Of a stretch of 44,603 bases of DNA, positions 7,315-15,362 are shown one piece after another (position 1 is the first letter of the stretch; the number at the start of each line of letters is the position of its first letter). The position numbers and the translations under genes are program-made. Source of the DNA: DASYLJ01 sp964432595 (GTDB taxonomy: Bacteria > Desulfobacterota > Binatia > DP-6); the NCBI GenBank assembly GCA_964432595.1, contig CAYSOF010000038.1, forward strand, positions 1 to 44,603, in the 5' to 3' direction. The notes below the pieces were generated by a model. It worked only from the letters and a program-made list of their open reading frames with translations. It did not search any database and was not told the origin of the DNA.

Positions 7315-8087
7315 GCCGGCTCCTCCAGCGCGTCGACCAGCGAGCGCTCGTCGTCGCGCGGCAGCGTCTCGCGCCGGAAGAACGCCTGCACCTCGGGCGC
7401 GTCGTGCTTGCGCACCTCGTCGAGCGGGCCGCTGGCGAGCACCGTGCCCTGCGACAGCATGACCGCGCGATCGGCGATCGTGTTGATGCTGCCGAGCTCG
7501 TGCGTGACGACCACGATGCTCATCTTCTGGCGGTCGCGCAGCTTCAGGATCAGCTCGTCGAGCTCGCGCGCCGTGATCGGGTCGAGACCGGCCGACGGTT
7601 CGTCGAAGAGCAGCAGCGTCGGGTCGAGCGCCAGCGCGCGCGCCAGCCCGGCACGCTTGCGCATGCCGCCCGACAGCTCCGACGGCAGCTTGTCGGCGGC
7701 GTCGGCCAGCCCGACGCTCGCGAGCCGCATCCGCGCCACCATGCGCGCGGTGCGGTGGTCGAGACGCCAGTGCTCCTCGATCGGCAGCGCGACGTTGTCG
7801 GCGCAGGTCAGCGAGTTCAGCAGCGCCGCGCTCTGGAACGCCATGCCGACGCCGCGCAGGATCTCGTCGCGCTCCGCGGGCTCGGCCCGGTGGATGTCGC
7901 GGCCGTCGATCGTCACCGTACCGCGCACCGGCGTCAGCAGTCCGACGACGCAGCGGAGCAGGGTGCTCTTGCCGCTGCCGCTGCCGCCGAGCACGACGAC
8001 GATCTCGCCCGTCTCGACGGTCAGCGAGACGCCGTCGAGAATGGTCTTGTCGCCATACCCGGCGACCAGGTCGTTCACCTCGAGCAC
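7311..8087 (-). CDS. mlaF: MlaF-like ABC transporter ATPase
   Basis: The protein is 258 residues and contains a complete ABC ATPase: Walker A GGSGSGKS (34-41), a Q-loop near VGMAFQSAALLNSLT, signature LSGGMRKRAGLAR, Walker B LLLFDEPSAGLDP and switch histidine VVTHEL. LSGGMRKR is typical of the MlaF/Ttg2A subfamily. It powers lipid transfer with the MlaE permease. GTG 8087 follows directly on the permease stop (TGA then GTG, no gap). Confidence 0.92.
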   Translation of the reverse strand: MLEVNDLVAGYGDKTILDGVSLTVETGEIVVVLGGSGSGKSTLLRCVVGLLTPVRGTVTIDGRDIHRAEPAERDEILRGVGMAFQSAALLNSLTCADNVALPIEEHWRLDHRTARMVARMRLASVGLADAADKLPSELSGGMRKRAGLARALALDPTLLLFDEPSAGLDPITARELDELILKLRDRQKMSIVVVTHELGSINTIADRAVMLSQGTVLASGPLDEVRKHDAPEVQAFFRRETLPRDDERSLVDALEEPA

Positions 8088-9164
8088 TCAGTCCACCCAG
8101 TAGAAGAAGGCCGTGAAGCAGGCGTTCGTCACGATGCAGAGGATGATCGACGTGACGACCGCCGACGTCGTCGCGCGCCCGACGCCGTCGGGTCCGCCCT
8201 CCACCGACAGCCCCCGGTACGAGCCCACCACGGCGATGATGACGGCGAAGGCGACGCTCTTGATGAGGCCCGTCAGCAGGTCCGACACGAACAGCGACTT
8301 CACGGTCTGCGTCAGATAGCCCTGGCTCGGCAGCCCCAGGCTGAACACGCCGATCGCCCAGCCGCCAAGCATGCCCGCGGTGGTGCTGAGGACGGTCAGC
8401 AGCGGCATGGTGAGCGCCAGCGCGACGAGCTTCGGGACGACCAGGAAGCGTGCCGGGCTGAGCGCCATCGTGCGCAGCGCGTCGACCTCCTCGGAGACGG
8501 TCATCGTGCCGAGCTCCGCGGCGATGGCCGACCCGCTGCGGCCGGCGACCAGGATGGCGGTGATGAGCGGCCCCATTTCGCGCGTCATGGAGATGGCGAC
8601 GAGGTTGGCGATGAAGATCTGCGCGCCGAACTGGCGCAGCTGCAGCGCGCCGTTCAGGGCGAGCACGACGCCCACCAGGAACGAGATGAAGACGACGATG
8701 AACGTCGCGCGCGCGCCGACGAGCGCCATCTGCCGGACCGCGATGTCCCACTTGATGCCGTGGCGGCCGAACGGGCGCAGGAGGCCGAGGATGACCTCAC
8801 CGAGCAAGGCGATGACGTCGCGGGCACCCTCGAGCGTGTCGATCGTGGCGCCGCCGAGCGCCTCCAGCGGATTGCGGCGCGGTGGCGCGGGCTGCGGGGC
8901 GAGGATGCGCTCGGGGATGTCGGCCAGCGCCATCCGCACCGCGGGTTCGGCATGCTCGAGGTGGACGGCGCGGCCGCTCGCGCGTGCGTCGGCGACGAGA
9001 CGCAGCAGGCGCGCGGCGTCGACCGTCTCGATCGTCGCGACGCCGTCGAGGTCGAAGACGAGCGGCGCGTCCGCAGGGTGGGCCAGAGTCTCCTGGCGCA
9101 GCGCGCGCCACGCGGACTCGGTCAGACGGTCGCGGAGCGTGAGCCGAATCGGCTCGCGAGGCAT
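8088..9164 (-). CDS. mlaE: STAS-MlaE fusion permease
   Basis: The protein is 358 residues from ATG 9164; an upstream extension would only add low-quality residues. Residues about 5-85 form a STAS-like domain (LVFDLDGVATIETVDAARLL), which in E. coli is the separate protein MlaB. Residues about 110-358 are the MlaE permease: several TM helices with the conserved REMGPLITAILVAGRSGSAIAAELGTM coupling segment and SEEVDAL. It is first gene of the four-gene minus-strand operon mlaE-mlaF-mlaD-lipoprotein, which maintains outer-membrane lipid asymmetry. The promoter must lie in 9165-9285, shared with the divergent RHH gene. Confidence 0.92.
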   Translation of the reverse strand: MPREPIRLTLRDRLTESAWRALRQETLAHPADAPLVFDLDGVATIETVDAARLLRLVADARASGRAVHLEHAEPAVRMALADIPERILAPQPAPPRRNPLEALGGATIDTLEGARDVIALLGEVILGLLRPFGRHGIKWDIAVRQMALVGARATFIVVFISFLVGVVLALNGALQLRQFGAQIFIANLVAISMTREMGPLITAILVAGRSGSAIAAELGTMTVSEEVDALRTMALSPARFLVVPKLVALALTMPLLTVLSTTAGMLGGWAIGVFSLGLPSQGYLTQTVKSLFVSDLLTGLIKSVAFAVIIAVVGSYRGLSVEGGPDGVGRATTSAVVTSIILCIVTNACFTAFFYWVD

Positions 9165-9235
9165 CGCAGCGACCCTAACACGCGTCGAGAAACCCCACAA
9201 ATTTCCGCATTCTCCCGCCCGCAAGAAAGGGGGTA

Positions 9236-9269
9236 TTCGACCTTTCGACCCCGTGCTAGTTGCGGTCGA
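9236..9269. promoter_or_regulatory. TTCGACC direct repeats plus inverted GGTCGA, candidate RHH operator
   Basis: TTCGACC occurs at 9236-9242 and again at 9244-9250 (8-base period); the reverse-complement core GGTCGA is at 9264-9269. All lie in the 120-base gap between the divergent mlaE and RHH genes. Short repeats at 8-base spacing are the usual half-sites of ribbon-helix-helix regulators, so autoregulation is a reasonable inference. Confidence 0.4.
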
Positions 9270-9284
9270 GTGGGAGGGTCGCGC

Positions 9285-9482
9285 GTGTCACGACGTCGGT
9301 CGACTTCATCAAACGGCGACTCCAACGGCGAGCCGCTGGTGAACCTGAATGCCCGCGTCCCGAAGCACCTCTGGCGACGCGTTCGTCTCCGGTGCCTCGA
9401 GGACAATCGCCTGTTGCGCACGTTCATCACCGAGGCGCTCACCGAGCACCTCCAGACGCGCGCGCGAAGCAGCCGTCGCTAG
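9285..9482 (+). CDS. Small ribbon-helix-helix-type protein
   Basis: The protein is 65 residues from GTG 9285, preceded by GGGAGGG at 9272-9278. It has a Ser/Arg/Asn-rich leader followed by a beta strand (LVNLNARVPKHLW) and two helices (RRVRLRCLEDNRLLR and FITEALTEHLQ). This is the compact RHH fold of Arc/CopG-like DNA-binding proteins and antitoxins. No toxin gene follows; the next gene is convergent. It is best read as an orphan regulator, perhaps of itself and of the divergent lipid-transport operon. Confidence 0.72.
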   Translation: MSRRRSTSSNGDSNGEPLVNLNARVPKHLWRRVRLRCLEDNRLLRTFITEALTEHLQTRARSSRR

Positions 9483-9494
9483 CGAGCTTGGAAC

Positions 9495-10211
9495 TTAGTA
9501 GTTGGCGGACTCTTCGTCGGGAGGGCCGCCGCGACGGCGATCCGACGCGAGGGCCGGGGGGAGGACTTCGGGGGCCGGCCGGGCGCGAATCCGCTGGGCG
9601 GCGCTCCGCGCCAGGGTGCGCAAGGCCTCGTCGTCGCCGCTCTTCTCGATGGTCTCGAGCGGCGGCAGCGCCGACTTGTCGCCGATCTCGCCGAGCGCGT
9701 AGATCGCGTTTCCACGCACGGCGACGTCGCCACCGCGCGCGAGGAAGTCGAGGATGGGCTTCGTGGCGCGCGGATCCTGGATCTTCCCGAGCGCGACCAG
9801 GATGTGCTGCTTCGTGCTGCGGTCCGTGTCGCGCATGAACAGCTGCTGGACGAGCGGAGCGACGGCCTCCCGCGCCTGCATGTTGCCGAGCGTGTCGATG
9901 GCCTTGATGCGGAAGCTCGTGTCCGGGTCGTTCGACGTCTGCAGCAGGTAGCCGATCGCCTTCGGGCGATCGTCGCTGACCGTGCCCAACGCGGCGATGC
10001 CTTCGAGCTTCACCTGGGGGTCGTCGTCCTGGAACTTGCGCAGCGCTTCGTCGAACTTCGCCTGCGACTGCGCCGTGCCGCGGCCACCTTGGTTGAAGCG
10101 GTCGCGCATCCGCTCGCGTCCCTCCTGCGCGGCTGGCACCTGCGCCGACGAGACGACGGGCAACAGGATGGTTCCGAGCGCGATGACGACGAGGGACGCG
10201 CGCATCCTCAT
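9495..10211 (-). CDS. Secreted HEAT-repeat protein
   Basis: The protein is 238 residues from ATG 10211 (ATG 10232 is an alternative). The signal peptide ASLVVIALGTILLPVVSSA is followed by a charged linker and at least four HEAT-like helical pairs (VKLEGIAALGTV, FRIKAIDTLGNM, TKQHILVALGKI, VRGNAIYALGEI). The tail is disordered and rich in Pro and Arg. Exported HEAT proteins are scaffolds or phycobilin-lyase-like binders; the partner is unknown. It is divergent from the J-domain gene across a 115-base promoter region. Confidence 0.82.
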   Translation of the reverse strand: MRMRASLVVIALGTILLPVVSSAQVPAAQEGRERMRDRFNQGGRGTAQSQAKFDEALRKFQDDDPQVKLEGIAALGTVSDDRPKAIGYLLQTSNDPDTSFRIKAIDTLGNMQAREAVAPLVQQLFMRDTDRSTKQHILVALGKIQDPRATKPILDFLARGGDVAVRGNAIYALGEIGDKSALPPLETIEKSGDDEALRTLARSAAQRIRARPAPEVLPPALASDRRRGGPPDEESANY

Positions 10212-10326
10212 GGGCGCGGGAGTCTTCCCCATGCGATGGCGGATTGCAACCGAGCTCGAATTTTCTTCCGACCGGGTTCGCTTTCTGCTAGAAGCCGCCC
10301 ACTCGTTCAGCGGAGAATACACCGGG

Positions 10327-11277
10327 ATGCGGAATAGGCGGGCGGCCCTCGATGGCCTCGGTCGGATACTCGACGCCGGTGGCCTTGAGGAGTTGTTCAC
10401 CGGACCCGACGACGAGGCGGCATTTCTCTACGACCTGCTCGTGGACGTCGCGCGCGGACGCAGCTCCTCCTGCTACTGGGAGATCTGCCGCACGGCGCGC
10501 CGCCGCGGCCTGACGCCGGAGTTCGTCACCGATCGCGCCGTCGTGCTCCTCGCCTCGATGGAGGAGCGCCGCCGCACCGACCTCTATCGCATCCTCGGCG
10601 CCGCGCCGCTCGCGTCGCAGGACATGCTCCGCCAGCGCTGGCTCGAGTTCGCCAAGACCGGGCACCCCGACGTGGGCGGCGACGCCGGACGCTTTCGCCA
10701 GGTGAAGGAAGCGTACGAGATCCTGCGCGATCCCGACCGCCGCAGCGAGTACGAGCGGTTCTGGGTCCGGGCGCTCGGGCCGTTCGAGCGCGTCGCGCCC
10801 GTCGAGGAAGCGCTGCCGCAGGCCACGACCCGTCCCGCCGTCAGCGGCGCCGTCGGCGAGCGGCGCGTGGTGATGGTGGTGAAGAAACCCGCCGCGGTTG
10901 CGGCGCCGCCGGCCGACGAGGCCGCCCGCGCCGACGGGCCGCGCGCCGCGCTGCACGCGGCGGCCCGCCTGTTCGCCGCGCGCGACGTGCTCGATCGTCG
11001 CGTGCAGCCGATCGGCGACGGCCTCGTCGGCGGGCTGAGCGCGCTGCTGTCGCGGGTCGAGGACGCGCTCGCGCCCGTGTCGCTCGACGAGCTCACGCGG
11101 CTGCGCGCCGAGGTCGCGGACGGCATCGGCCGGCTCGAGGCCGTGCAGGGCGAGCTGGCGGCGCTCTTCGCGCTGAAGCAGCGCTTCGAGGGTCTCCCCG
11201 ATCGCTCCCCGGCGCCGCGACGTGCGCACATCCTCGTCGAGGAGCCGGCGACCTCCATGTCGGCGCCGCTAGCGTAG
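10327..11277 (+). CDS. J-domain (DnaJ-like) protein
   Basis: The protein is 316 residues from ATG 10327; the frame is also open to ATG 10231. An N-terminal helical part (1-85) precedes a J-domain at about 86-145: LYRILGAAPLASQDMLRQRW, then HPD at 113-115, then FRQVKEAYEILRDPDRRSEY. The HPD triad stimulates DnaK/Hsp70 ATPase. The C-terminal half has an Ala/Pro linker and a long coiled-coil-like helix (ARLFAARDVLDRR to LAALFALKQRF). Type III J-proteins of this layout deliver specific clients to Hsp70. The 3' end overlaps the convergent DUF309 gene by 9 bases. Confidence 0.85.
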   Translation: MRNRRAALDGLGRILDAGGLEELFTGPDDEAAFLYDLLVDVARGRSSSCYWEICRTARRRGLTPEFVTDRAVVLLASMEERRRTDLYRILGAAPLASQDMLRQRWLEFAKTGHPDVGGDAGRFRQVKEAYEILRDPDRRSEYERFWVRALGPFERVAPVEEALPQATTRPAVSGAVGERRVVMVVKKPAAVAAPPADEAARADGPRAALHAAARLFAARDVLDRRVQPIGDGLVGGLSALLSRVEDALAPVSLDELTRLRAEVADGIGRLEAVQGELAALFALKQRFEGLPDRSPAPRRAHILVEEPATSMSAPLA

Positions 11278-11904
11278 GCGCAGCGCGGGCGGCCGGCTGC
11301 CGGGCGGCGGCGGCGAGCTCGCCTCGAGGGCCGCCAGCCAGGGCGCGGTGTCGTCGAGGAGCGCTGCGCGGTCGAGCGACGGCAGCTGCTCGGCCGGCGT
11401 CGCTTCGAGGCGCGCGCGGCCTTCGCGCAGCAGCGTGCGTGCGCCGCGCGGATTGCCGTGGGCGAGGTGATGGTACGCGACGGCGATCTGGATGAGGCCC
11501 TGGAGCGCCTGCCGGGTGTCGCCCGTCTCGCGCACCCAGACGGCCTCGAGCACTTCGTGGACCTCGAAGAAGAGCTGCTCGTTCCAGAGGACCGCGGCCC
11601 GCTCGACCGCGTCGGCGACGGCCTCGCCGCGCGGCGGCCGCCGAGCCGCGTCCGCGGCGCGGAGCGCGCGCGCGGCGTGGGCGCGGATGGCCTGGTCCCA
11701 CGGCGCATGGACGGCGAGCAGCGACGTCTGGCCGGGATCGAGGAGATGGCCCGCCGCGAGGCGCGTGGCCGCCGCGGCGTCGGGCGCCGCGTCCGGCGCA
11801 GCGAGCCACGCGAGCGCGGCACGGGACGACCCGTCGTCGAGCGCCTCGATGGCGATCGCGGCGAGCGCGTTGCGCAAGGGAAGGGGAAAGCCGAGTGCTG
11901 GCAT
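11269..11904 (-). CDS. DUF309 domain protein
   Basis: The protein is 211 residues. The DUF309 core is clear at about 105-165: LWNEQLFFEVHEVLEAVWVRE, then LQGLIQIAVAYHHLAHGNPRGARTLL. This all-helical family is widespread and of unknown function. Here it has an extra 100-residue Ala-rich N-terminal region, so it is longer than the usual 110-160 residues. It is convergent with the J-domain gene (stops overlap by 9 bases) and divergent from the thioesterase gene. Confidence 0.85.
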   Translation of the reverse strand: MPALGFPLPLRNALAAIAIEALDDGSSRAALAWLAAPDAAPDAAAATRLAAGHLLDPGQTSLLAVHAPWDQAIRAHAARALRAADAARRPPRGEAVADAVERAAVLWNEQLFFEVHEVLEAVWVRETGDTRQALQGLIQIAVAYHHLAHGNPRGARTLLREGRARLEATPAEQLPSLDRAALLDDTAPWLAALEASSPPPPGSRPPALRLR

Positions 11905-11952
11905 CGGGCGGCTCTGTCAGGTGCCGGGCGCGTGTGCTACGGCCGGGGCGCC

Positions 11953-12807
11953 GTGCAGCACGTCTATACCGGCCGGGTCCGCGTGCGCCATCACGAGCTC
12001 GACGCGTTCGGGCGCGCCTATCCCGCGGCGCACCTGCGCTGGATCGCGCAGGCGGCCATCGACGCGAGCACCGACGCCGGCTTCGACGCCGCCTGGTACC
12101 TCGCCGCCGGCGCGCACTGGCTGGTGCGGCGCACGACGTTCGACGTGCTGCGCCTCGCGCGTGCCGATGCGGAACTCGCGATCCGCACGTGGGTGGCCGA
12201 CGTGCGGCGCGTGCGGTCGCTGCGCCGCTACGACGTCCGCGACGCCGACGGCGCGCCGGTCCTCTCGGCGGAGACCGATTGGGTGTTCGTCGACGCGAGC
12301 GGCCGCCTGAAGCGCGTCCCCGAGGCGATGGAGCGCGGGTTCGGTCGCGCGGACGGCGAGATGCCGGCGCGATCGCCGTGGCGCGCGCCCGATCCGCCGC
12401 CCGCGCCCGCCCGCGCGACGTATGCCGTCCGCTGGAGCGACCTCGACTCGCTCGGCCACGTCAACAACGCCACCTACCTCGACGTCCTCACGGAGACGAC
12501 GCTCGGGGTGCTCGGCGGCGTCGGGTGGCCGCTCGACCGGCTCGTCGCCGCGGGCCCCGTGCCGCACGTCGCCGCCGGCGACGTCGAGTACCTCGACGCC
12601 GCGGTCTTCGGCGACGAGCTCGTCGCGTCGACGTGGTTCGTGGCCGGCGCCGATGCGCTCGACGTCCACCAGCAGGTGGCGCGAGCGGCCGACGGCCGGG
12701 CGATCGTCCGTGGCACGACGACGTGGCGATGGACCGATGCCGCCGATCAGCCGGCGGCCCTGCCCGCGGGGCTGGCGGACGCGCTGCGTCCGCTGCGCGC
12801 CGCATGA
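11953..12807 (+). CDS. Acyl-CoA/acyl-ACP thioesterase, tandem hotdog
   Basis: The protein is 284 residues from GTG 11953 (GTG 11932 is an alternative). It has two hotdog domains in tandem: the first begins YTGRVRVRHHELDAFGRAYPAAHLRW, and the second YAVRWSDLDSLGHVNNATYLDVL carries the D-x-LGHVNNA-x-Y signature of 4HBT thioesterases. FatA-like double-hotdog enzymes release fatty acids from ACP or CoA. It is followed 10 bases later by the SDR gene on the same strand, so the two are likely co-transcribed in fatty acyl metabolism. Confidence 0.85.
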   Translation: MQHVYTGRVRVRHHELDAFGRAYPAAHLRWIAQAAIDASTDAGFDAAWYLAAGAHWLVRRTTFDVLRLARADAELAIRTWVADVRRVRSLRRYDVRDADGAPVLSAETDWVFVDASGRLKRVPEAMERGFGRADGEMPARSPWRAPDPPPAPARATYAVRWSDLDSLGHVNNATYLDVLTETTLGVLGGVGWPLDRLVAAGPVPHVAAGDVEYLDAAVFGDELVASTWFVAGADALDVHQQVARAADGRAIVRGTTTWRWTDAADQPAALPAGLADALRPLRAA

Positions 12808-12817
12808 GGTGATCGAC

Positions 12818-13582
12818 GTGGGATCGCGGCTCAGGGACAAGGTCGGCGTCGTGACGGGCGCGTCGGCGGGCATCGGTGCCGCGACCGCGCGGGCGCTCGC
12901 CGCGGACGGCATGGCCGTCATGCTGGGCGCGCGTCGCGAGGAGCGGCTCGCGGCGGTTTGCGACGAGATCGTCGCGGCCGGCGGACGGGCGGCCTTCCGG
13001 GTCACCGACATGCGCGAGCCGTCGCAGGTGACGGCGCTCGTCGACGCCGCCGTCGCGGAGTTCGGCCGGCTCGACGCGCTCGTCAACAACGCGGCGGTCG
13101 GCATGGTGCGGACGGTCGCCGAGGGCCGCGACGACGAGTGGCGGGCGATCCTCGAGACGAACGTCCTCGGCACGCTCGCCGCGTGCCGTGCCGCGCTCGC
13201 CCACATGCTGCCGCAGGGGCGCGGCGACATCGTCACCATGACGAGCGCCAGCGCGCACGAGGCGTGGCCGTTCCTGTCCGTCTACGCCGCATCCAAGGCC
13301 GCCTTGCACACGCTGTCGCGCGGCCTGCGCGCCGAGGTGTCGGGGCAGGGGGTGCGCGTCATGACGATCGAGATCCACAACGTGCGCGGGACCGACTTCG
13401 CCAACAGCTTCGATCCCGAGCAGCTGCCGCGCGCGATGGGCCGCTGGATGGAGCTCGGCCTGTTCAATGCGTCCGCGCCCGACATCACGCCCGACGCCGT
13501 CGCGAGCGCCGTCGCGTTCCAGCTCGCGACGGAGCCGCCGGCCAGCATCCACGAGCTGACGATCCGCTCGCGCGAGAATTAG
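12818..13582 (+). CDS. Short-chain dehydrogenase/reductase
   Basis: The protein is 254 residues from GTG 12818. GAGGTGAT at 12806-12813, which also overlaps the thioesterase stop, is an almost ideal ribosome site and fixes this start. Classical SDR features: TGASAGIG (13-20) for NAD(P), NNAA (90-93), N115, S143, and Y156-A-A-S-K160. C-terminal LFNASAPDITPDAVASAVAFQL is typical. The substrate is not readable. It is probably an operon with the thioesterase, and its stop overlaps the convergent PadR gene by 4 bases. Confidence 0.9.
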   Translation: MGSRLRDKVGVVTGASAGIGAATARALAADGMAVMLGARREERLAAVCDEIVAAGGRAAFRVTDMREPSQVTALVDAAVAEFGRLDALVNNAAVGMVRTVAEGRDDEWRAILETNVLGTLAACRAALAHMLPQGRGDIVTMTSASAHEAWPFLSVYAASKAALHTLSRGLRAEVSGQGVRVMTIEIHNVRGTDFANSFDPEQLPRAMGRWMELGLFNASAPDITPDAVASAVAFQLATEPPASIHELTIRSREN

Positions 13583-14148
13583 ACGGCGACGCGCCCGCCG
13601 GCGGACGCGGCCGGCGGCTGCTCGCGGCCGAGGCCCTTCCGCGCGACCAGCAGCTCGCGGCAGCGTCCGAGCCAGCGGAGATGCGCCTCGGCCTGGCCGA
13701 TGGCCGCTTCGTGCGCCAGGCGTCGCGTGACCGGCGCGTTCGGCCGCGCCGCCTCCTCCGTCACGAGGCTCAGGTACCGGCGGTACTCGTGCTCCTGCCG
13801 GTCGAGCTGGACGAGCATCGCCTCCGCGCCGTGCCGCTCGGCGGCCAGCACACGGACGAAGATCTCCTCGCGCAGCGGCGGCGGCCAGCCGGGCCGCCGA
13901 TCGAGCCAGGTGCGCAGCGACCGCTCGCCGCGCGGCGTCAGCCGGAACAGGCGGCGGACGCGCGTGCCGCAGGCTTCGTCGCGGCGAGCCACGAGGTTCC
14001 GTCGCTCGAGCTCGTGCAGGAGCTGGTAGACCTGTCCGATGTTCGGATGCCAGAGCGGCCCGAGCCGCTCGTTGAAGCGCTTCAGCAGCTCGTAGCCGTG
14101 CGACTCCCCGTCGCCGAGCAACGCCAGCAGCGCATAGCGTAGATGCAT
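13579..14148 (-). CDS. PadR-family transcriptional regulator
   Basis: The protein is 189 residues from ATG 14148, with GGAGGA 6 bases upstream. The winged helix is at 1-80: MHLRYALLALLGDGESHGYELLKRF, then GQVYQLLHELERRNLV and LTPRGERSLRTWL. The C-terminal part (90-170) is the helical dimerisation domain of PadR regulators. Such repressors usually respond to phenolics or drugs and control adjacent genes. The 217-base gap to the divergent secreted gene probably holds its operator. Confidence 0.9.
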   Translation of the reverse strand: MHLRYALLALLGDGESHGYELLKRFNERLGPLWHPNIGQVYQLLHELERRNLVARRDEACGTRVRRLFRLTPRGERSLRTWLDRRPGWPPPLREEIFVRVLAAERHGAEAMLVQLDRQEHEYRRYLSLVTEEAARPNAPVTRRLAHEAAIGQAEAHLRWLGRCRELLVARKGLGREQPPAASAGGRVAV

Positions 14149-14365
14149 GTCCCGTCCTCCCCGCGAGCGGGCGATGCGAGCCACATGCCATCGCCGGCGG
14201 CGCATCGGGGCGGCGTCTGCCGCCGGCGGCGTCCGCAACGGTTGACGAGTGCGCGGGAGCCGCGGGCATTCAATCGGGCATCGTGATGCTCGGCGTTCAC
14301 GATCGACGGCGATTGTCCAAGGGTTTTCGTTGACCGTGATGGCAGGAAGCATGCTATGAGCGCGC

Positions 14366-15331
14366 ATGCGCGGACTCGCGAAGTCCTTCTCCTGCGCGGT
14401 CGCCGCGCTCGTGCTCGCCGGGTCGACGCCCGCCTCGGCCGCGATCTACGGCGGCGGCGGCAGCTCGAAGACCGACTGCCTCGCGGTCTTCTCCGCCGAC
14501 GTGAACTATCCCGCGACGAAGCCGAAGCAGATCCGGTGCGCGGACGGCGATCCCTGCGATGCGGACGGCGTCGTGAACGGCTCCTGCAGCTTCGCCGTCG
14601 GCATCTGCGCGAACAGCACGTTCGACGCGCGGTGCACGCTGAGCGGCGTCGAGAGCATCAGCGTCGACCACGCGCTCGACAACGGCGACCCGAAGTTCGA
14701 CACCGACTTCCAGGCGCTGCAGAGCCGCATCGAGAGCCAGATCGACCCGCCCGACTCGTCGGCCGACAACTGCACCACGCCGACGACCGTCCGCGTGCCG
14801 CTGCAGGGCCCCCTGCCGGGCGGCATCTGCAAGCCGAGCAAGAAGATCGTCAAGGTCACCACCTTCTCGCTCTTCATCAGCGGCAAGCAGTACAAGGACA
14901 CCGACAAGCTGCTGCTGCAGTGCACGCCGTCGCCCTCCGGCTGCGATCCGCAGACGATCTTCGCCGGCACCTACGACCGCATGCAGCGTCAGATCTTCAA
15001 CGCGAGCTGCGCGCTGAGCGGCTGCCACGACTCGCAGACGCAGGCGGGCGGCATGCTGCTCGAGACGGCCGGCTCGTACTCGAACCTGATCGACGTCGTG
15101 CCGTTCAATCCGACGGCGCAGGGACTCGGGTGGACGCGTGTCGACGCCACCAACGCGAGCGCCGAGTCGAGCTACCTGTTCCACAAGATCACCGGAGACC
15201 TGGGCACCGGTCTCGGCGACCGCATGCCGCGGGGCAAGCCCAAGCTCCCCGCGTACCTCATCGACATCGTGCAGCTGTGGATCGAGGCGGGTGCCCCCCA
15301 GGCCGGGTGGGTGCCGGGCACCGACCAGTAG
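14366..15331 (+). CDS. Secreted Cys-rich protein with CX4CH (cytochrome c-like) site
   Basis: The protein is 321 residues with a Sec signal (about 1-25, cleavage near STPASAA). The first 200 residues are rich in paired cysteines and look extracytoplasmic. The C-terminal 110 residues contain FNASCALSGCHDSQ, in which C215, C220 and H221 form a CX4CH motif, then a downstream Met/Pro segment (DRMPRGKPKLPAYLIDIVQLWIEAG) like the distal ligand region of planctomycete-type cytochromes c. Canonical haem attachment is CXXCH; CX4CH is known in some multihaem cytochromes, so haem binding is possible but unproven. It is followed by DUF1800 and DUF1501 on the same strand. Confidence 0.78.
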   Translation: MRGLAKSFSCAVAALVLAGSTPASAAIYGGGGSSKTDCLAVFSADVNYPATKPKQIRCADGDPCDADGVVNGSCSFAVGICANSTFDARCTLSGVESISVDHALDNGDPKFDTDFQALQSRIESQIDPPDSSADNCTTPTTVRVPLQGPLPGGICKPSKKIVKVTTFSLFISGKQYKDTDKLLLQCTPSPSGCDPQTIFAGTYDRMQRQIFNASCALSGCHDSQTQAGGMLLETAGSYSNLIDVVPFNPTAQGLGWTRVDATNASAESSYLFHKITGDLGTGLGDRMPRGKPKLPAYLIDIVQLWIEAGAPQAGWVPGTDQ

Positions 15332-15362
15332 GCGCACGCGCCAACCGCGGAGGGGAGCCCGC

